This document shows, piece after piece, positions 22,088 through 34,221 of a DNA stretch of 64,000 nucleotides. A model generated the notes under the pieces. That model searched no databases. It was not told where the DNA came from and worked only from the letters and a program-made list of their open reading frames with translations. The first letter of the stretch is position 1. The number at the start of each line of letters is the position of its first letter. The DNA is from Chimonanthus salicifolius (Eukaryota; Streptophyta; Magnoliopsida; Laurales; Calycanthaceae): the NCBI GenBank assembly GCA_013350335.1, contig CM023541.1, positions 66,725,390-66,789,389 of the forward strand, given 5' to 3'. The position numbers and the translations under genes were made by a program.

Positions 22088-22880
22088 GGTGTTACACAAA
22101 TGAATCTCAGGACCGAACAATGGTCAGAGATTTCCAACAGCATCGTCCCTCTTATTTCAAAGGGGAGGAGGAACCCGCAAGAGCGAGAATTGGATCGAGA
22201 ATATCACGAAGATCTTGAAACTGCCTAAGATCACCGATGACCAGGACCAAATACTGTTGGCTACCTCACAACTGGTAGATGATGCCGGTAAATGGTGAAA
22301 GGTTATAGATCATCAACACGTGCAGATTCCAACAGCGGATAGAACAGAGATAACATGGGACCAGTTCGCTGGAATGTTTCTGGACCATTACTTTCCAGAG
22401 GAGGAGAAGGAATGCCAGACAAAAGCATTCATAGCTTTGGTTCATGGCATCATGACTGTCGCAGAATATTATCAAGAATTCCTCCGTCTATCATGCTATG
22501 CCCTATACATGGTAGACACAGAATATAAGAAGGCCCGAAAGTTTGAGCGAGGCCTACGACCAAACATCAGAGCCAAAGTTACTACTTTCAAATGAGTTAC
22601 TTTGGCAAAAGTGGTCAGTCGAGCCAGTATAGCCGAACAAGAGCTAATGCAGAAAGTTAGATTTGTGGAGAACAGACGAAGCCATGGAGGGGGAAGTACT
22701 TTCCACCCTCGGAAGAATTTCAGACCCAACTTTGGGAGACCCTTAGCCTCCACTGCTTCCATTAGTGGTTTTCGTCCTAGTCAGCCCTCCACATCAGGAC
22801 CCATCTATCAGTCTCCTCGACGTGTTATTACCTGTTATCAGTGTGGCTAGTAGGACCATATCAAGTGGGAGTGTCCGTAG
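22088..22880 (+). pseudogene. gag of element H, decayed
   Basis: Gag-like sequence starts by about 22120 (frameshifted). An open piece at 22320-22595 has TWDQFAGMFLDHYFPEEEKE, VAEYYQEFLRLS and ARKFERGLRP, the conserved capsid part of plant Ty3/gypsy gag. A stop at 22593-22595 and a frame change follow. 22602-22850 continues into the basic, proline- and serine-rich nucleocapsid region. The zinc knuckle (C-x2-C-x4-H-x4-C, 22833-22874) is kept in spacing but holds two consecutive stop codons. Gag would form the virus-like particle and bind RNA; this copy cannot. Confidence 0.88.
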
Positions 22881-23030
22881 AACAATAGACCTTCTTATTC
22901 CAAGGGTTATTTTTGTCCTCCAGCTTGACCAGATCAGTCGCAAGCATCCAGGGCACATAACCAGACAGGACGGGCACCCATTCCAACATGATCGAGACGG
23001 CTATATACCTTAGTTCCTCCTCCAAAGACA

Positions 23031-23693
23031 GTGGATCACTCGGTCATTCAAGGTATGGCAGTAGTTGGTAGTTCTTATGCTTTGGCATTAATTAATTCAG
23101 GAGTATCCCACTCCTTTATATCTGCTACCTTAATATCTTCTACTGGTACCTTACTACAACAACTATCCACTGCAATTACTATTGTATCCCTTATTGGAGA
23201 CACATCACTAGGTCAAATCTACACCTCCGTAAATACTGAACTTGCTGAGTTTAGATTTAAATTCAACTATCTAGTACTCGAGATGACAGAATACAACATC
23301 ATATTTGGCATGGACTGCTTGGCTACCTTTCAAGCCGGCATTGACTGTCACCTTCACAGGGTGATATTCTGGTCACCCGAGGGAAAAAGGTTTATAGTGC
23401 ATGCCAACAGACAGAGCATTCCTATGACCAGGAGGTTGCATGAAGAAATGAGCCATCTCGTACTGAACAACATCAGACTGAACAAGGGGTTAGTGGTTGA
23501 ACTACTTATTGTAGTGAAAGACTATGCAGGGGTATTTCCGACAGAACTCCCTGGTTTGCCTCCAAAAAGGGAGATTGACTTCGAGATTACACTCTATCCT
23601 GGCACTACTCCTGTATCATTGCCTCATTACCAGATGGCTCCTGTAGAAATGTCTGAACTGAAGAAACAAATTGATGAGTTGCTTAGACTATGA
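23031..23693 (+). pseudogene. Protease and RT N-terminus of element H
   Basis: 220 residues open. The aspartic protease motif reads INSGVSHSF; residue 22 is Asn where element R has the catalytic Asp (FDSGASHSF). FGMDCLATFQA and the linker [19 protein letters not shown] follow, then [20 protein letters not shown] at the RT start. It ends in a stop at 23691-23693 in place of the glycine seen in R; RT resumes at 23694 in the same reading sense. Confidence 0.9.
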
Positions 23694-24443
23694 TGCATCC
23701 AGCACAACACCTCATCATGGGGAGCACCGGTATTATTCGTAAAAAAGAAAGATGGTAATCTTCAAATGTGTGTGGATTACAGGAAGTTGAATCAGCTGAC
23801 TATTAGAAACAAGTACCCTCTCCCCAGAATTGATGATCTGTTCGATCAACTCAGAGGCTCCAGCTATTTCTCCAAGAATGATCTTATGTCAGGCTACCAT
23901 CAAATCCGTGTTAGGGATGAGGACATAGAAAAGACGCCTTTCAGAACTCGGTATGGACTGTATGAATATGTGGTCATGCCTTTTGGACTCACAAATGCAC
24001 CAGCCTTGTTCATGGATCTGATGAGCAGAATATTTCGTCCTTATCTAGATAAGTTTGTAATTGTCTTCATTGACGATATTCTGGTTTATTCCACCAGTTG
24101 GGAAGAACATGCTGAGCATCTGAGGATAGTCCTGGACACACTAAAGAAGAATCAGCTATATGCCAAAGTAAGCAATTGCGAGTTTTGGCTATCTGAGGTC
24201 AACTTCTTGGGACACGTCATATCAGAAGATGGAATAGTCGTGGACCCAGCTAAAGTAGCAGCAGTTAGAGACTTGAAAACTTCGAAGAATGTGACTGAAA
24301 TCCGCAGCTTTCTAGGATTGACTGCCTACTATCGGAAGTTTATTATGGACTTCTCCAAGATTGCGGCTCCACTCACCCGACTAACTCAGAAGGAGTCAAA
24401 TTTGAATGGTCTGACGTATGCAATCGAAGGTTTGAAGATATGA
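23694..24443 (+). pseudogene. Reverse transcriptase of element H
   Basis: The open frame 23766-24443 (225 residues) covers the RT palm. The motif A aspartate is kept at residue 39 ([12 protein letters not shown], with Asn for Ile before it). [10 protein letters not shown] is at 71-80 and the catalytic Asp pair at 103-104 (FIDDILVYS). [10 protein letters not shown] and [13 protein letters not shown] follow. 23694-23765 holds the earlier fingers region ([15 protein letters not shown]). A frameshift near 24400-24440 separates it from RNase H. RT copies genomic RNA into DNA inside the particle. Confidence 0.92.
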
Positions 24444-24841
24444 AACAAAAGCTTACCATCGCTCCCATTCCGATTTTACCGGAGAGAGGCAAGGGATATG
24501 AAGTATACTGTGATGCTTCAGGAGAAGGACTTGGGTGCTCTCTCACTCAAAGTCATCATGCGGTGGCATATGGTTCAAGGCAACTGAAAATTCATGAACG
24601 TAACTATCCCAATCATGATCTGGAACGAGCTGCAGTGGTCTTCACTCTCAAAAGCTGGAGACACTATCTATATGGTGAGAAATTTGAGGTGTTTTCAGGC
24701 CATAAGAGCTTAAAATATTTGTTTGATCAAAAAGAACTTAATTTGAGACAGCGCAGATGGATGGAGTATCTACAAGACTATGAATTTGCACTACGGTATC
24801 ACCCTGGCAAAGCAAACAAAGTGGTCGATGCCCTCAGCTGA
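24440..24841 (+). pseudogene. RNase H of element H with a lost catalytic residue
   Basis: 133 residues. Catalytic acids by alignment to element R: D25 (CDASGEG), E62 (HDLE), position 87 Gly instead of Asp (FSGHKSLKY against FSDHKSLKY) and D130 (KVVDALS). RNase H removes RNA from the RNA-DNA hybrid; loss of the third acid should inactivate it. It ends at a stop at 24839-24841 exactly where element R reads on into the integrase linker. Confidence 0.92.
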
Positions 24842-24856
24842 ATTTCACATGCAATT

Positions 24857-26053
24857 GTGGCCAGTCTGATTATACAAGAATGGGAAATGCTGACTATCAT
24901 CCGAGAGTTCAATTTGTACATAAAAAATCATGGGAACATGTATAATCTGATGGTACAATCCAGTATGGTTTCCAAGATTGAACAAGAACAGTGGACAGAC
25001 CCTGAAGTAGAAGAAATTTGGGCCAAAATGTCGACTGGAGAGGTCATACCAGAATGGGAATTACGACCTAGACAAGGTCTCTTATTCCGAGGTAGGACAT
25101 ATATACCTCAAGGCTGTAGAAGAAAGTTGTTGACAGAAGTTCATCATTTGAACATCTCTATTCATCTGGGTAGCACCAAAATGTACCATGATCTGAAAAG
25201 GCATTATTGGTGGCATGGACTCCAAAGAGACGTGCCTGACTTTGTCTCTCGCTGCTTACTTGTCAGCAAGTAAGACAGACATTAGAAGCCGCCAGGACTG
25301 CTCAAACCCCTACCCGTGCCCGAATGGAAGTGGGAACACATTTCTATGGACTTTGTGACAGGACTGCCGAGGTCTTCAAAGGGTAACGATGCAATCTGGG
25401 TTATAGTGGACCGTCTGACCAAGTCTGTACAGTTTCTCCCTATCAAGATGACAGACTCGTCTGAGACTTGGGATGGCGGTATATCAAGGAAATCATCTAG
25501 CTACATGGTATGCCCAAGACTATTGTGTTCGACAGAGACGACAGATTCACTGGCAGGGTATGACAGAGCATGCAATCGACTATGGGGACAAATTTGTTGT
25601 ACAACACAACTTTTCATCCACATACCGAAGGTCAGTCAGAGAGAACAATACAAGCATTCGAGGATATGCTGAGAGCCTGTACACTAGACTTCAAGGGTGG
25701 TTGGGAAGATCATCTACCATTGGTTGAGTTCTCATACAACAACAATTACCAGGCAAGCCTCAAGATGGCTCCATTTGAGGCATTGTATGGTAGGCCCTAC
25801 AGATCACCAGTGTGTTGGACAGAGGCTGGTGAGCTTCCTCTTATTGGACTTGATCTGGTTGCAGAAACCATGGAATAGATCAAGGTGATACGAGAACATC
25901 TGCTCATGGCACATAGTCGTTAGAAGAGCTACGCTGAACAAAGAAGAAGATCTCTTGAATTTGAAGTGGGAGACCGAGTATTCTTGAAAGTCTCACCACA
26001 AAATGGACATATGAGGTTTGGAAAGAAAGGGAAGTTGTCACCCAGATTTGTGG
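24857..26053 (+). pseudogene. Integrase of element H, frameshifted and truncated
   Basis: 24857-25273 holds the linker and zinc-binding domain (STKMYHDLKRHYWWHGL); a 1-nt loss at the CLTC position shifts the frame. 25316-25672 has the core with its first acid ([14 protein letters not shown]) and shifts again after DSSET. 25570-25878 has the third-acid region ([14 protein letters not shown]) and QMAPFEALYGRP-like sequence, ending in a stop. 25879-26053 continues with FEVGDRVFLKVSP and GKKGKLSPRF, then is cut by a minus-strand LTR at 26054. The chromodomain part reappears at 29612 after roughly 100 bp of lost sequence. Confidence 0.9.
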
Positions 26054-27469
26054 TGTAACACCCCGCCCTTTTCACTCTAATAATCAGAGTTTATTTTTAT
26101 TTTTTAAATATTATAATCAACCAAGTGATTGGGGCGGAGTGTCACGACGCGAATTAAGTTCGGATCTCTAAATCCGACCCTTAACTGGCCAAGCCCATGT
26201 GCGTATGAACTAAATCCATAAAATTGATCCACACATGGTACTAATACAACATGCGGAATATACTTAGTCTTAGTCTAACTGAGGTTATAATAGAACCTAT
26301 ATCTACTCAATTTATAACTTAAGATAGCAAAGTACAAGATTTATTCTCCAATATTACTAAATAACCTTAGTCTACCATTCATTCCAAACCATCCAAAATA
26401 AACCAAAGCATAGCATCTACGTAACTACTTATTACATGCCAACACATCTAATTACCAAATTACATTGTCCAAATAAATCAAACAACAAGTCCATAAATAG
26501 TCCATTCAAAGTCCATTTAAATCATTCAAACCGCCCAAGCTTCTTTGCTTGGTCCCCTTCTCGTTCCTCATTCTTTGACTTTCCTGCGTCATCCACTAAG
26601 GGTAGAGATAGGGCGTTAGATCAATGCGCCCAGTAGTGTTTCCGAATAGGGCTACCACAAGGTTAGTGTAAAAACATGCAAATAATATAATAATACATGT
26701 GTGTCAAAATTCCATAAAACATGCTATGTATGAAATGAACATGTAATGAGTCCCACCCATCACCATTCTACATAGCCTCCTCTTGACTGGATTCTCATCG
26801 TCAAGGTACCCCACAGTGATCTTTCGGACGCCCCGACGGAGTGTGGCCTCCGGATTCCTCTTGATGGGATTCTCATCATCAAGGTACCCCACAGTGGTCT
26901 TTCGGACGCCCCGACGGAGTGTGGCCTCCGGTTACAACACCATCATCCCATGCCATGCATGAGATGTATATACAAACATGCCATTTGTAAGTATAACATT
27001 TCATTCAAATAACTTATTCAAATAAACATAAAACAACAAATAACATATGTGGTTACAACAAGGTAGGAAACCTACACTATGTTACTTTGTTTGTCCCTTC
27101 CTTTGAACCGTCTTCCGATCACGGCTTGTACACCGTTTTAGAAATCCAAATACCTTATGTACATAGCAGCAAGTTAATCATTTGTCTACCTAATTTCCAG
27201 CAAAGCCTAATGTTTCAAGAACCACTTAGTGGGGTTCGGTCAAACCCATGGCCGAACCTCACCCATTAAAACTTTGGTCACCCTTATTTATCTAAACCAT
27301 TTTGATTAACCCAAAACTCCCAAATGAACCTTGGTAGGGTTCGGCCATACTGTATGGCCAAACCTTACCATCTTGGGTTTTGGCTCACATGTCCATTCCT
27401 ATGATTTTTTCATCTTGGATCATTTCATCATAATTACCATTATGCCATTTAGCTTATCCTTTGGTTTAA
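26054..27469 (-). mobile_element. LTR fragment I (minus strand, 3' part)
   Basis: On the plus strand it begins TGTAACACCCCGCCC, the reverse complement of an LTR 3' end. It carries the terminal stem-loops (26195-26238), the acceptor-like block, a pair of CTCCGTCGGGG units with CCTTGATG arms (about 26770-26935) and two hairpins (27233-27258, 27338-27364). It matches LTR E closely in order and sequence. Homology ends near 27469 at the junction with the Athila/Tat-like fragment, so the LTR is truncated. Confidence 0.88.
26195..26238 (-). other. Nested LTR-terminal stem-loop, fragment I
   Basis: In plus-strand order, CCATGTGCG (26195-26203) pairs with CACACATGG (26230-26238); an inner TATG/CATA stem is partly kept. 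The arms are of the LTR E type. Confidence 0.75.
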
Positions 27470-27485
27470 TTATTTATTTTTCTCC

Positions 27486-28293
27486 TGTCTTTCGTCGTCC
27501 AATTTCAGTCCCTTCGATGTCTTGCCCGGTTCAATCTTCAATGGACCCAAAGCTATCAATTTATAGGAGTGAGAAGAGATGAGATAAGGGACCCTTCAAA
27601 TTCAACCAAGATAAGGGATCATTCAAATTCAAAATTTCTCTCTGTGGAGATCGGTTAACTCCTTTATCTCCTTATCTCTGTTCCTCCTTATCCCTCTCTT
27701 TCTTATCTTTCTTTCTTATATCTCCTTTGGTTCAAACTCTTTTATCTTTATCCCTGTCTTTTATTCAAATCCATTATCTTTTATCCAAATCCACTGTCTT
27801 TTTCAAACGCCGAATTTTGCAGATAAGACATCATCATTCAAACGAAATTCACTGGTCCCGCTTGATCTTTTGGACTTGGATCTTATACTTGGACTTTTAT
27901 CTGGCCCGGAATATTTGTGGACTTTGGCTCATTGGCTTCCAATTGCAGACTTTGTCTTCAGGCTTCAGATTTGAACAGTGGGTCTATTTGTGCGTTTATA
28001 ATTTTCTACCACCTTTACACAGTCTAAAAAATATTATTATAATTCAAACTCTCATATCCGGATCTGAATTATAATAATTTACAATAATTCCAAATCAAAT
28101 TAGGTGGTAAAAATTATAAAATTTTCAAAAATAGGATTATGGCCCACTTTTCTCCATTTTAATTCCTTTTTCTTGTATTCTCACAAATATACTGCAAAAC
28201 TTAAAAACTCTATTAAACGCATCTAATATTTACAAATCAAAGGCTAACTAATTCAAAATTAAAGGGTAAAATGGTAATTTCCAATGCTCAACA
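27486..28293 (-). mobile_element. Possible LTR of an Athila/Tat-like element
   Basis: Read on the minus strand, a tract AAGTTTGGGGG (28298-28308) is followed a few bases on by TGTTGAGCATTGG, whose TG I take as the LTR start (28293). The sequence then runs about 800 bp to a possible CA end at 27486. The words GACTAGCAAAATC and AAGTTTGGGGG upstream of an LTR are characteristic of plant Athila/Tat lineage Ty3 elements. The LTR end at 27486 is a guess from TG/CA and is not supported by a target duplication. Confidence 0.5.
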
Positions 28294-29611
28294 AATACCC
28301 CCAAACTTAGATTTTGCTAGTCCTTGAGCAAAACAAAAACTAAAAACTAGACATTCAAATCCTAATCTACACCACTTTCGCTGGCACTCTCGATTGCATT
28401 TAGCGTATGCAATAAGCCTTTAAACCCCTAGGTTACCCCTAATGGACGAGCTATAGTCTCGTGAGGGCTTTCAGTGATGATACCCACAAACATCAATTTT
28501 TATATAGCCTTAGTTTCAGATTCGGCAAAAACAAGTTCATAAAGATTTAGACATCATACGATTCCAAAATTTATTTTATAAGACTTATATTCGGAGTGTA
28601 GTGTGTGCTTAGCCAATATTAAAATTAGTTTTCGTTTCCAAATAGACACAAGTTTCGTACCCAACATCGGAAAATATGTTTTGACTTCAAACCTCACTTG
28701 ATATCTCTCAGAAAGATTAACGCTCAGAGGTTGGGTTATTTTCTCTCAAAGGTATATGTGAGCGGAGTTTGTGTACTCAAATTCAAAATTTCTCACATAT
28801 GTATTAGAAAAACGGTATATGACAAAGAAAATAATTGTTGGATCTCATGAATGGACGCCACTTTCCTAAGAACGTTGAGTTATACATTATCATTTTTCTT
28901 CCTCTATTCTCCACATGAAATACCATATTTCTACTTAAGATCAAGAGGACTTTTAATAGGACGAAACTTGGCTTGGGATCGTGTCAAATCAAAGAAGGAT
29001 AATAAGACTCTAAGAATAAATATTTTGATCAAAAGGTTAGAGGTCTTTAAGATATATGACGGGATATTTCTTCCTCTATTTTTTTTCTTTTCAGCACTTT
29101 TCAAAATATTCATCTTTTTTTTTTCTTTCTTTCTTTTTCATATCCTTTTTTTTTATGTCAGGATGTTCCCTTTCTTTTTATGTTGTTTTTTTTTTTTTTA
29201 CTTTCTTGTGCCCTTGTTTTTTTAGTATCATCCCAATATTTGTCATCTCTAACATTTTTTATGAATAGGTCAAGACATATTTTTAATGAGGCTCAAACTC
29301 CAAAATCAGAGTTGGGTTTGGTAAACATGGTTGATCAAGAAAACATGCTAACTTAAAGGCTCAACTGGGAACTGTCAGGATAAATTTTGACGAAAGATAG
29401 GTAGGCATGAAGGCTCAAACGATCCGAAAATGGCCTAAATCATATCCTAAGTTTTATACAGTGATTTCCTTGTTTTAAATAAAGTCTAAAAAATTTCAAA
29501 TGTACTAACTCAATTTTAATGGCGTTCTCAGAATATGACCAAAATTGAAGAATGATGAGATCCACAACGACTTAATGCGCTTCAGAAAGAAAAATGGATG
29601 GACTTAAATCT
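28294..29611 (-). mobile_element. 3' untranslated part of the Athila/Tat-like element, truncated
   Basis: This is non-coding sequence upstream (minus strand) of the polypurine tract at 28298-28308. It includes T-rich runs at about 29070-29230 (A-rich on the minus strand). The plus-strand frame at 28851-29225 is a by-product of those T runs. On the right it abuts the chromodomain of element H at about 29612 without a matching target duplication. I see no gene in it. Confidence 0.5.
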
Positions 29612-29860
29612 CCATGTTTCCATGTTGAGGAAGTACAACCCTGACCCATCACATGTGCTGAATGTGCAAGATATAGAAGTGCAAAGCGACGTTTCTTACG
29701 TCGAGAGGCCTGTTTGAATAATTGAAACGAAATGAAGGGTGTTACGGAATAGAGCGATTCCGTTCGTCAAAGTGGTATGAGACCGACACGGTAATGAGAA
29801 AGCCACTTGGGAACTGGAGTCAGAAATGAGAGCAGCTCATCCTGAGCTATTTGTATGATT
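29612..29860 (+). pseudogene. Chromodomain end of element H pol
   Basis: It resumes at MLRKYNPDPSHVLNVQD and continues through EVQSDVSYVERPV, RVLRNRAIPFVKVV and ATWELESEMRAAHPELF, the chromodomain-type C-terminus of Tekay-like integrases. Three in-frame stops interrupt it, two at positions where R has arginine or serine-glutamate codons and one at a tryptophan. The 3' untranslated stretch and polypurine tract follow. Confidence 0.9.
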
Positions 29861-29903
29861 TGTTTGAAACCCTACTTCGCTCGATTTTCAGGACTAAATT
29901 TTT

Positions 29904-29913
29904 AAAAAGAAGG
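29904..29913 (+). other. Polypurine tract of element H
   Basis: AAAAAGAAGG lies seven bases before the 3' LTR start at 29920, at the same distance and in the same context as the tract of element R. Confidence 0.75.
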
Positions 29914-29919
29914 TAATAT

Positions 29920-30575
29920 TGCAACACCCCGGATTTTCTTTAGATTATAAATATATTGGATTGGTCTATTTGATTGCAATTGAATTGAATTTAAGATTAA
30001 AAAGTGGAAATGGACATTATATGGGCAAGGAAATGGGTCAATTACCCAATTAAGACCCAATGGGTCATGAATGAGCTTGATTTTAAAGTAATTGGGTAAA
30101 TATAATTAAATTAGTTGAATTGGATAAATTAGTGCATTTAATGCATCAAGGTCCACCTCATCAAGTAAGATGGCGTGTGAGTGATGTGGCATTGCCATGT
30201 GGCATACATGTCATCACATGGAAGCCAACTAAGCAAGGATGACACATCATCAAGTGACATGGCCAAGTGGGACCCAAGTGCCATGTGGTGACTAAGTCAC
30301 CACATTCATGGCCGGCCATGACATGGCTGACTTGTTCAACGACTATTGAGTTCAAGTTGAATTAAGTTTTTGCTTGAGTTGAGAAGATGAAGGGCTTTCA
30401 TCTCAAAAGCCATGAACCCAAGAGTCTTCACCTCAAAAGCGAAGGGACTCTTGGGAAGCCAAGGGTCTCCTTGGTTAAACTAAGAGCCTCATTGGTTAGA
30501 CAAACCATGATGAGGGAGAGTGAAGAGACAAGGTTGTTATACAAAAAGACATAAACCAAGGGGCACCCCACAACC
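29920..30575 (+). mobile_element. 3' LTR of element H, first 656 bp
   Basis: The LTR starts TGCAACACCCCGGATTTTC (one change from the family 2 start). It contains the CACCTCATCAAG-type words and repeated ACTCTTGGG/CAAGGGTC words near 30410-30480. It is cut at 30576 by minus-strand element J; the last five bases, CAACC, would be J's target duplication, whose partner is not seen. Confidence 0.85.
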
Positions 30576-31977
30576 TGTAACGCCCCGCCCCCTTTCACTA
30601 TGCCGAAAATCAGAGTCTAAAAAAAATTAAAGAGTGAAAGAGAGCGGGAACGTCACGATGTGAGCTAAGTCCGAGCATCCAAAGCCCGACCCTTAACTGG
30701 CCAACCATGAGTGTGCGTGGACAAGTCCACTAAAACATTTCGCACGCGATACTACGACTTGCGGAATACCCATTGCGAAAATAACATCGGATTACAACAT
30801 TTACTTAGCAAGGAAGGCAATCAATATAAATTAACTTAATCCAGATTAATCATCAATCGATCCATAGCAAATAGTCTAAGCTATTTCATTCCCAAATAGT
30901 AGCTACTCAAATTGCATTGTCCATGAATAAACTTAAATAAAGTGAAACTAAATTATCCAAGCTCCTAAGCTTGGCTCCGATCGCGTCCTTCATTCCGTCC
31001 ATTTCCTATGTCATCATCTAAGGTAGAAGTAGGGTGTTAGACAACGCGCCCAGTAGGTACTCCAAGTAAGGTCAACACATGGATTAGTATGAAAATCACA
31101 TAGATAACATAATATTAAAACTATGCAAGTCAATGCCATGCCATGGGTGTCATATGCCATGAGTCCCACCCATCATCCATGTCACAATCACATAGTATCC
31201 TCTTGATGGAAAATCCTCTTCAAGGTATCCCCACGAATGCCTTACGGACGCCCTGACGGAGCGTGGATCTCCGGTTACAAATCAATCATACATCCCTCTT
31301 GGTGGATAATGCACATCAAGGTACCCCCACAAATGCATTACGGACACCCCGACAGAGCGTGGACTCCGGTTACAAATCCATAGGAATCAGTGTAGATTCC
31401 TCCCCACGATTGTTTTTCTGTCCCACCGAACGAAGCGTGGACTCCATTTACATCACAATCATTATAACCTGGAATCAGTGTAGATTCCTCCCCACGATTG
31501 TTTTATCGGAAACCAAATGGAAGCGTGGACTCCCCTCATTTGATCCCTCCCATGCCATGCTATGAGATGCAAATGCCAACATGCTATGTAATAATAAACA
31601 TCATAGCATTTAAAATTCCATAATTGAAACGTATCATTTGATACCAAAATAACTCATCAAAACATGAATTAAAATCATCATATATACATATTCCATGGTT
31701 TTCAATAAGGTAGGAATCCTACCAACATCCAAATAACGGGTCTTGTGTTTCCGTCCAAAAACCGATCACCGATCGCGTCAAGCTGATCGTTCACCATTTG
31801 TGAAATCCCGTTACCTTATTACATTTAACATATATATACATCAATTTGGTGATCCATTTAATTCCATAAAATAACCAATTTAATTATTCCAATTGATTTA
31901 AACCATTCCCTTCATCCTTCCAATTTAACCTAACCATTTGGAAAATCATATAAATATTTCATTTCTAAAATCAGCCG

Positions 31978-32015
31978 GTTACCCGCTGTCCACTACCCAC
32001 TGTCCACTGTCCACT
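31978..32015 (-). repeat. 7-bp tandem repeat in LTR J
   Basis: About five copies of CTGTCCA/CTACCCA words. The reverse complement of the same array occurs at 63443-63489 in LTR Q, in both cases followed by the same GGGTAACC block. Confidence 0.85.
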
Positions 32016-32030
32016 AAAGCTCACTTATGG

Positions 32031-32748
32031 GGTTCGGCCATACAACATGGCCGAACCTCACTCTTTGGTTTTGACCCCTTTTTTAACCCTTGTTTTATTT
32101 TACACAACATAGGTCCAACACCATCCATTCTTTGATTTATTAATCCCATCACTTAAGTTAATCATTTAACTTGATAAAAACAACACCTAAATCCATCAAA
32201 TATTATCCATGGGGTTCGGCCATACGACATGGCCGAACCCATGGTTCTTTAATTTCATCTTCTTTCCATTTTAACCCTCCTTTCTTAACTTGGTCATTCA
32301 ATCACTTATCATGCATAGATCTACCAAAATGACTCATCAAAATAATTCATGGGGTTCGGCCATACACATGGCCGAACCCATTGTCCTTTGTTTCCATTTT
32401 CCATGGTCTAACCATCTTTAAAACCATCAACATTTCTCCATGGGGTTCGGCCATACAACATGGCCGAACCCATGGTCCATGGTTCTTCATCATTTACAAC
32501 ATTTACAACCCCTTTAAAATCACCAACATTCCTTCCTTATTTTCATCCTTTAAAACAATCCCATTAAAACTAATAACCTATTTCCATGGGGTTCATCATA
32601 CACCCATGTCCATGAAAAAGTCCTTCATGGGGTTCGGCCGTACAACATGGCCGAACCCGGTTCCTTATTTTGTCTTTTCCCATCTTAAATACCACATGTC
32701 CATGATTTGATCATTTGATGGGGTTCGGCCATACATCATGGCCGAACC
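32031..32748 (-). repeat. Cluster of six hairpins in LTR J
   Basis: Copies lie at 32031-32057, 32213-32239, 32353-32378, 32444-32470, 32631-32657 and 32722-32748. All have intact GGTTCGGCC and GGCCGAACC arms with differing loops, the least damaged cluster in the window. A remnant at 32588 has lost most of its arms. Confidence 0.93.
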
Positions 32749-34221
32749 TCATCCAATCCCTTTTGAGTTCTCAATGATCTTTATACATAACAATCTAGGG
32801 TTTTGTCCATTTTTCCATCTCATTCCATGGATGGATTTTGAATCCATGGCCCATAACATTTTTGGCCAACCATTTCCAACCTATATGGAATATTCTCTTT
32901 AATCTCTTTTTACTTAATAAAATCTTGACAAGTACCACTTACCGATTCCACGACTCCTCTGATCTTCTTTCGTTCCTTTGGTCATTTATTTCTCCTCCTT
33001 GATCTTCTTTCTTTCCTTAGTCTTTCCTTTCTTCCTCCTTGATCTTTAGCCAAAGAGTGGTGCCTTGATTAAGATGAAAATCCTAAGAGTGGTTTGACCA
33101 AGGAAGAGGTTTGAGAGAGGGAGAGGAGGAGAAATGGAAAACCCAAAGTCATTTCCTTGTCTTGTGAGAGATCGGCCCAAAGAGTGAGAGGGAGAGGAGT
33201 TGAGATAGAAATTTCTATGTCTTTCTTGTCTTAGTGAGAGGATCGGCCAAGGGAGAGTTTGAGAGCACAATTTCTTTGTTCCAATAAGATCCAATCAGCC
33301 AAAGGTGTGGTGTCTCTTGGGTTATGCCCCTTTGTAACAACCAAAACCTTTCACCTCCCACATTAATGTTTCCTTTGGGGTTTCATCCCATGAGATGAAA
33401 CTCCCCAACCATGTGCCCCTTGGGTTTCCATCATGAGATGGAAACCCTCCATCTCCCCAATGTGTATCCATGAGATGAAACCCTCCACCTTCCTAACTTG
33501 TGCATTCAAGATGGAAACCACCCCCCGCCCCCCCCACCAGCCATCTTAACTATTGACCAACCAAGGTGTCCCTTGGTCTTCACCATGGCATCCATTCACC
33601 TCCAACATGTGTCCCTTGGGTTTCCACCATGAGATGGAAACCCTCCATCTTCCCACTCCACTCACTTAAAATGAAGGTCCCATTAACTTCCCACTCAACT
33701 CACCTTAGCTCAATATTTTAAACTCAAGACTTGTACTCATTCATTAATTCAATTCCTTGATTCCATTTTGAACTCACTCAATTGAACTTAATCCATTTCA
33801 TTCAGCCACACCTTTAATTAAGCTTGGACTCAATTGGTGGTCGACCAAGTCAACCATGACACATGGCACTTGGGGCTCACTTAGCCATGTCACATACATG
33901 CCGCCTCACTTGATGAGGTGGATCTCATGCCTTGTATCTTAATTGGTTATTAGACCCAATTATCAAACCTTACCCGTTTACTTCTAATTAGCTCATCTAT
34001 GACCAATTGGGTCCCAATTGGGCATTTGACCCAATTGACCACCTTGACCCAATTAAATAAATCTTACCCATTTATTTCAATTGAACCTTATCCATAATCC
34101 GTTAGGCCTTAATTGGGCAATTGACCCAACCCTTACCCATCTAAGGTCCATCTCCATTAATTCACAAATTAAATGGACAATTTCCATATTTATTCATGAA
34201 TTGAAAATCCGGGTTGTTACA

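Larger units (their letters stand above)
30576..34221 (-). mobile_element. 3' LTR of minus-strand element J, 3646 bp
   Basis: The plus-strand left end is TGTAACGCCCCGCCCC; on the minus strand the LTR starts TGTAACAACCCGGATTTTC at 34221 (family 2). It carries terminal stem-loops (about 30690-30760), a minisatellite with CTCCGTCGGGG-type modules (about 31196-31545), GGTAGGATTCCTACC near 31710, a 7-bp repeat (31978-32015), six hairpins (32031-32748), a donor-like site (32936-32942, minus strand), a GA/CT-rich leader and an AT-rich start. It is complete, and internal sequence follows on its right, so it is an element's LTR and not a solo LTR. Confidence 0.92.

Noticed and set aside
28851..29225. 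124-codon frame rich in Phe
   Set aside because: It is caused by T-rich runs in the untranslated part of the Athila/Tat-like fragment and has no domain.
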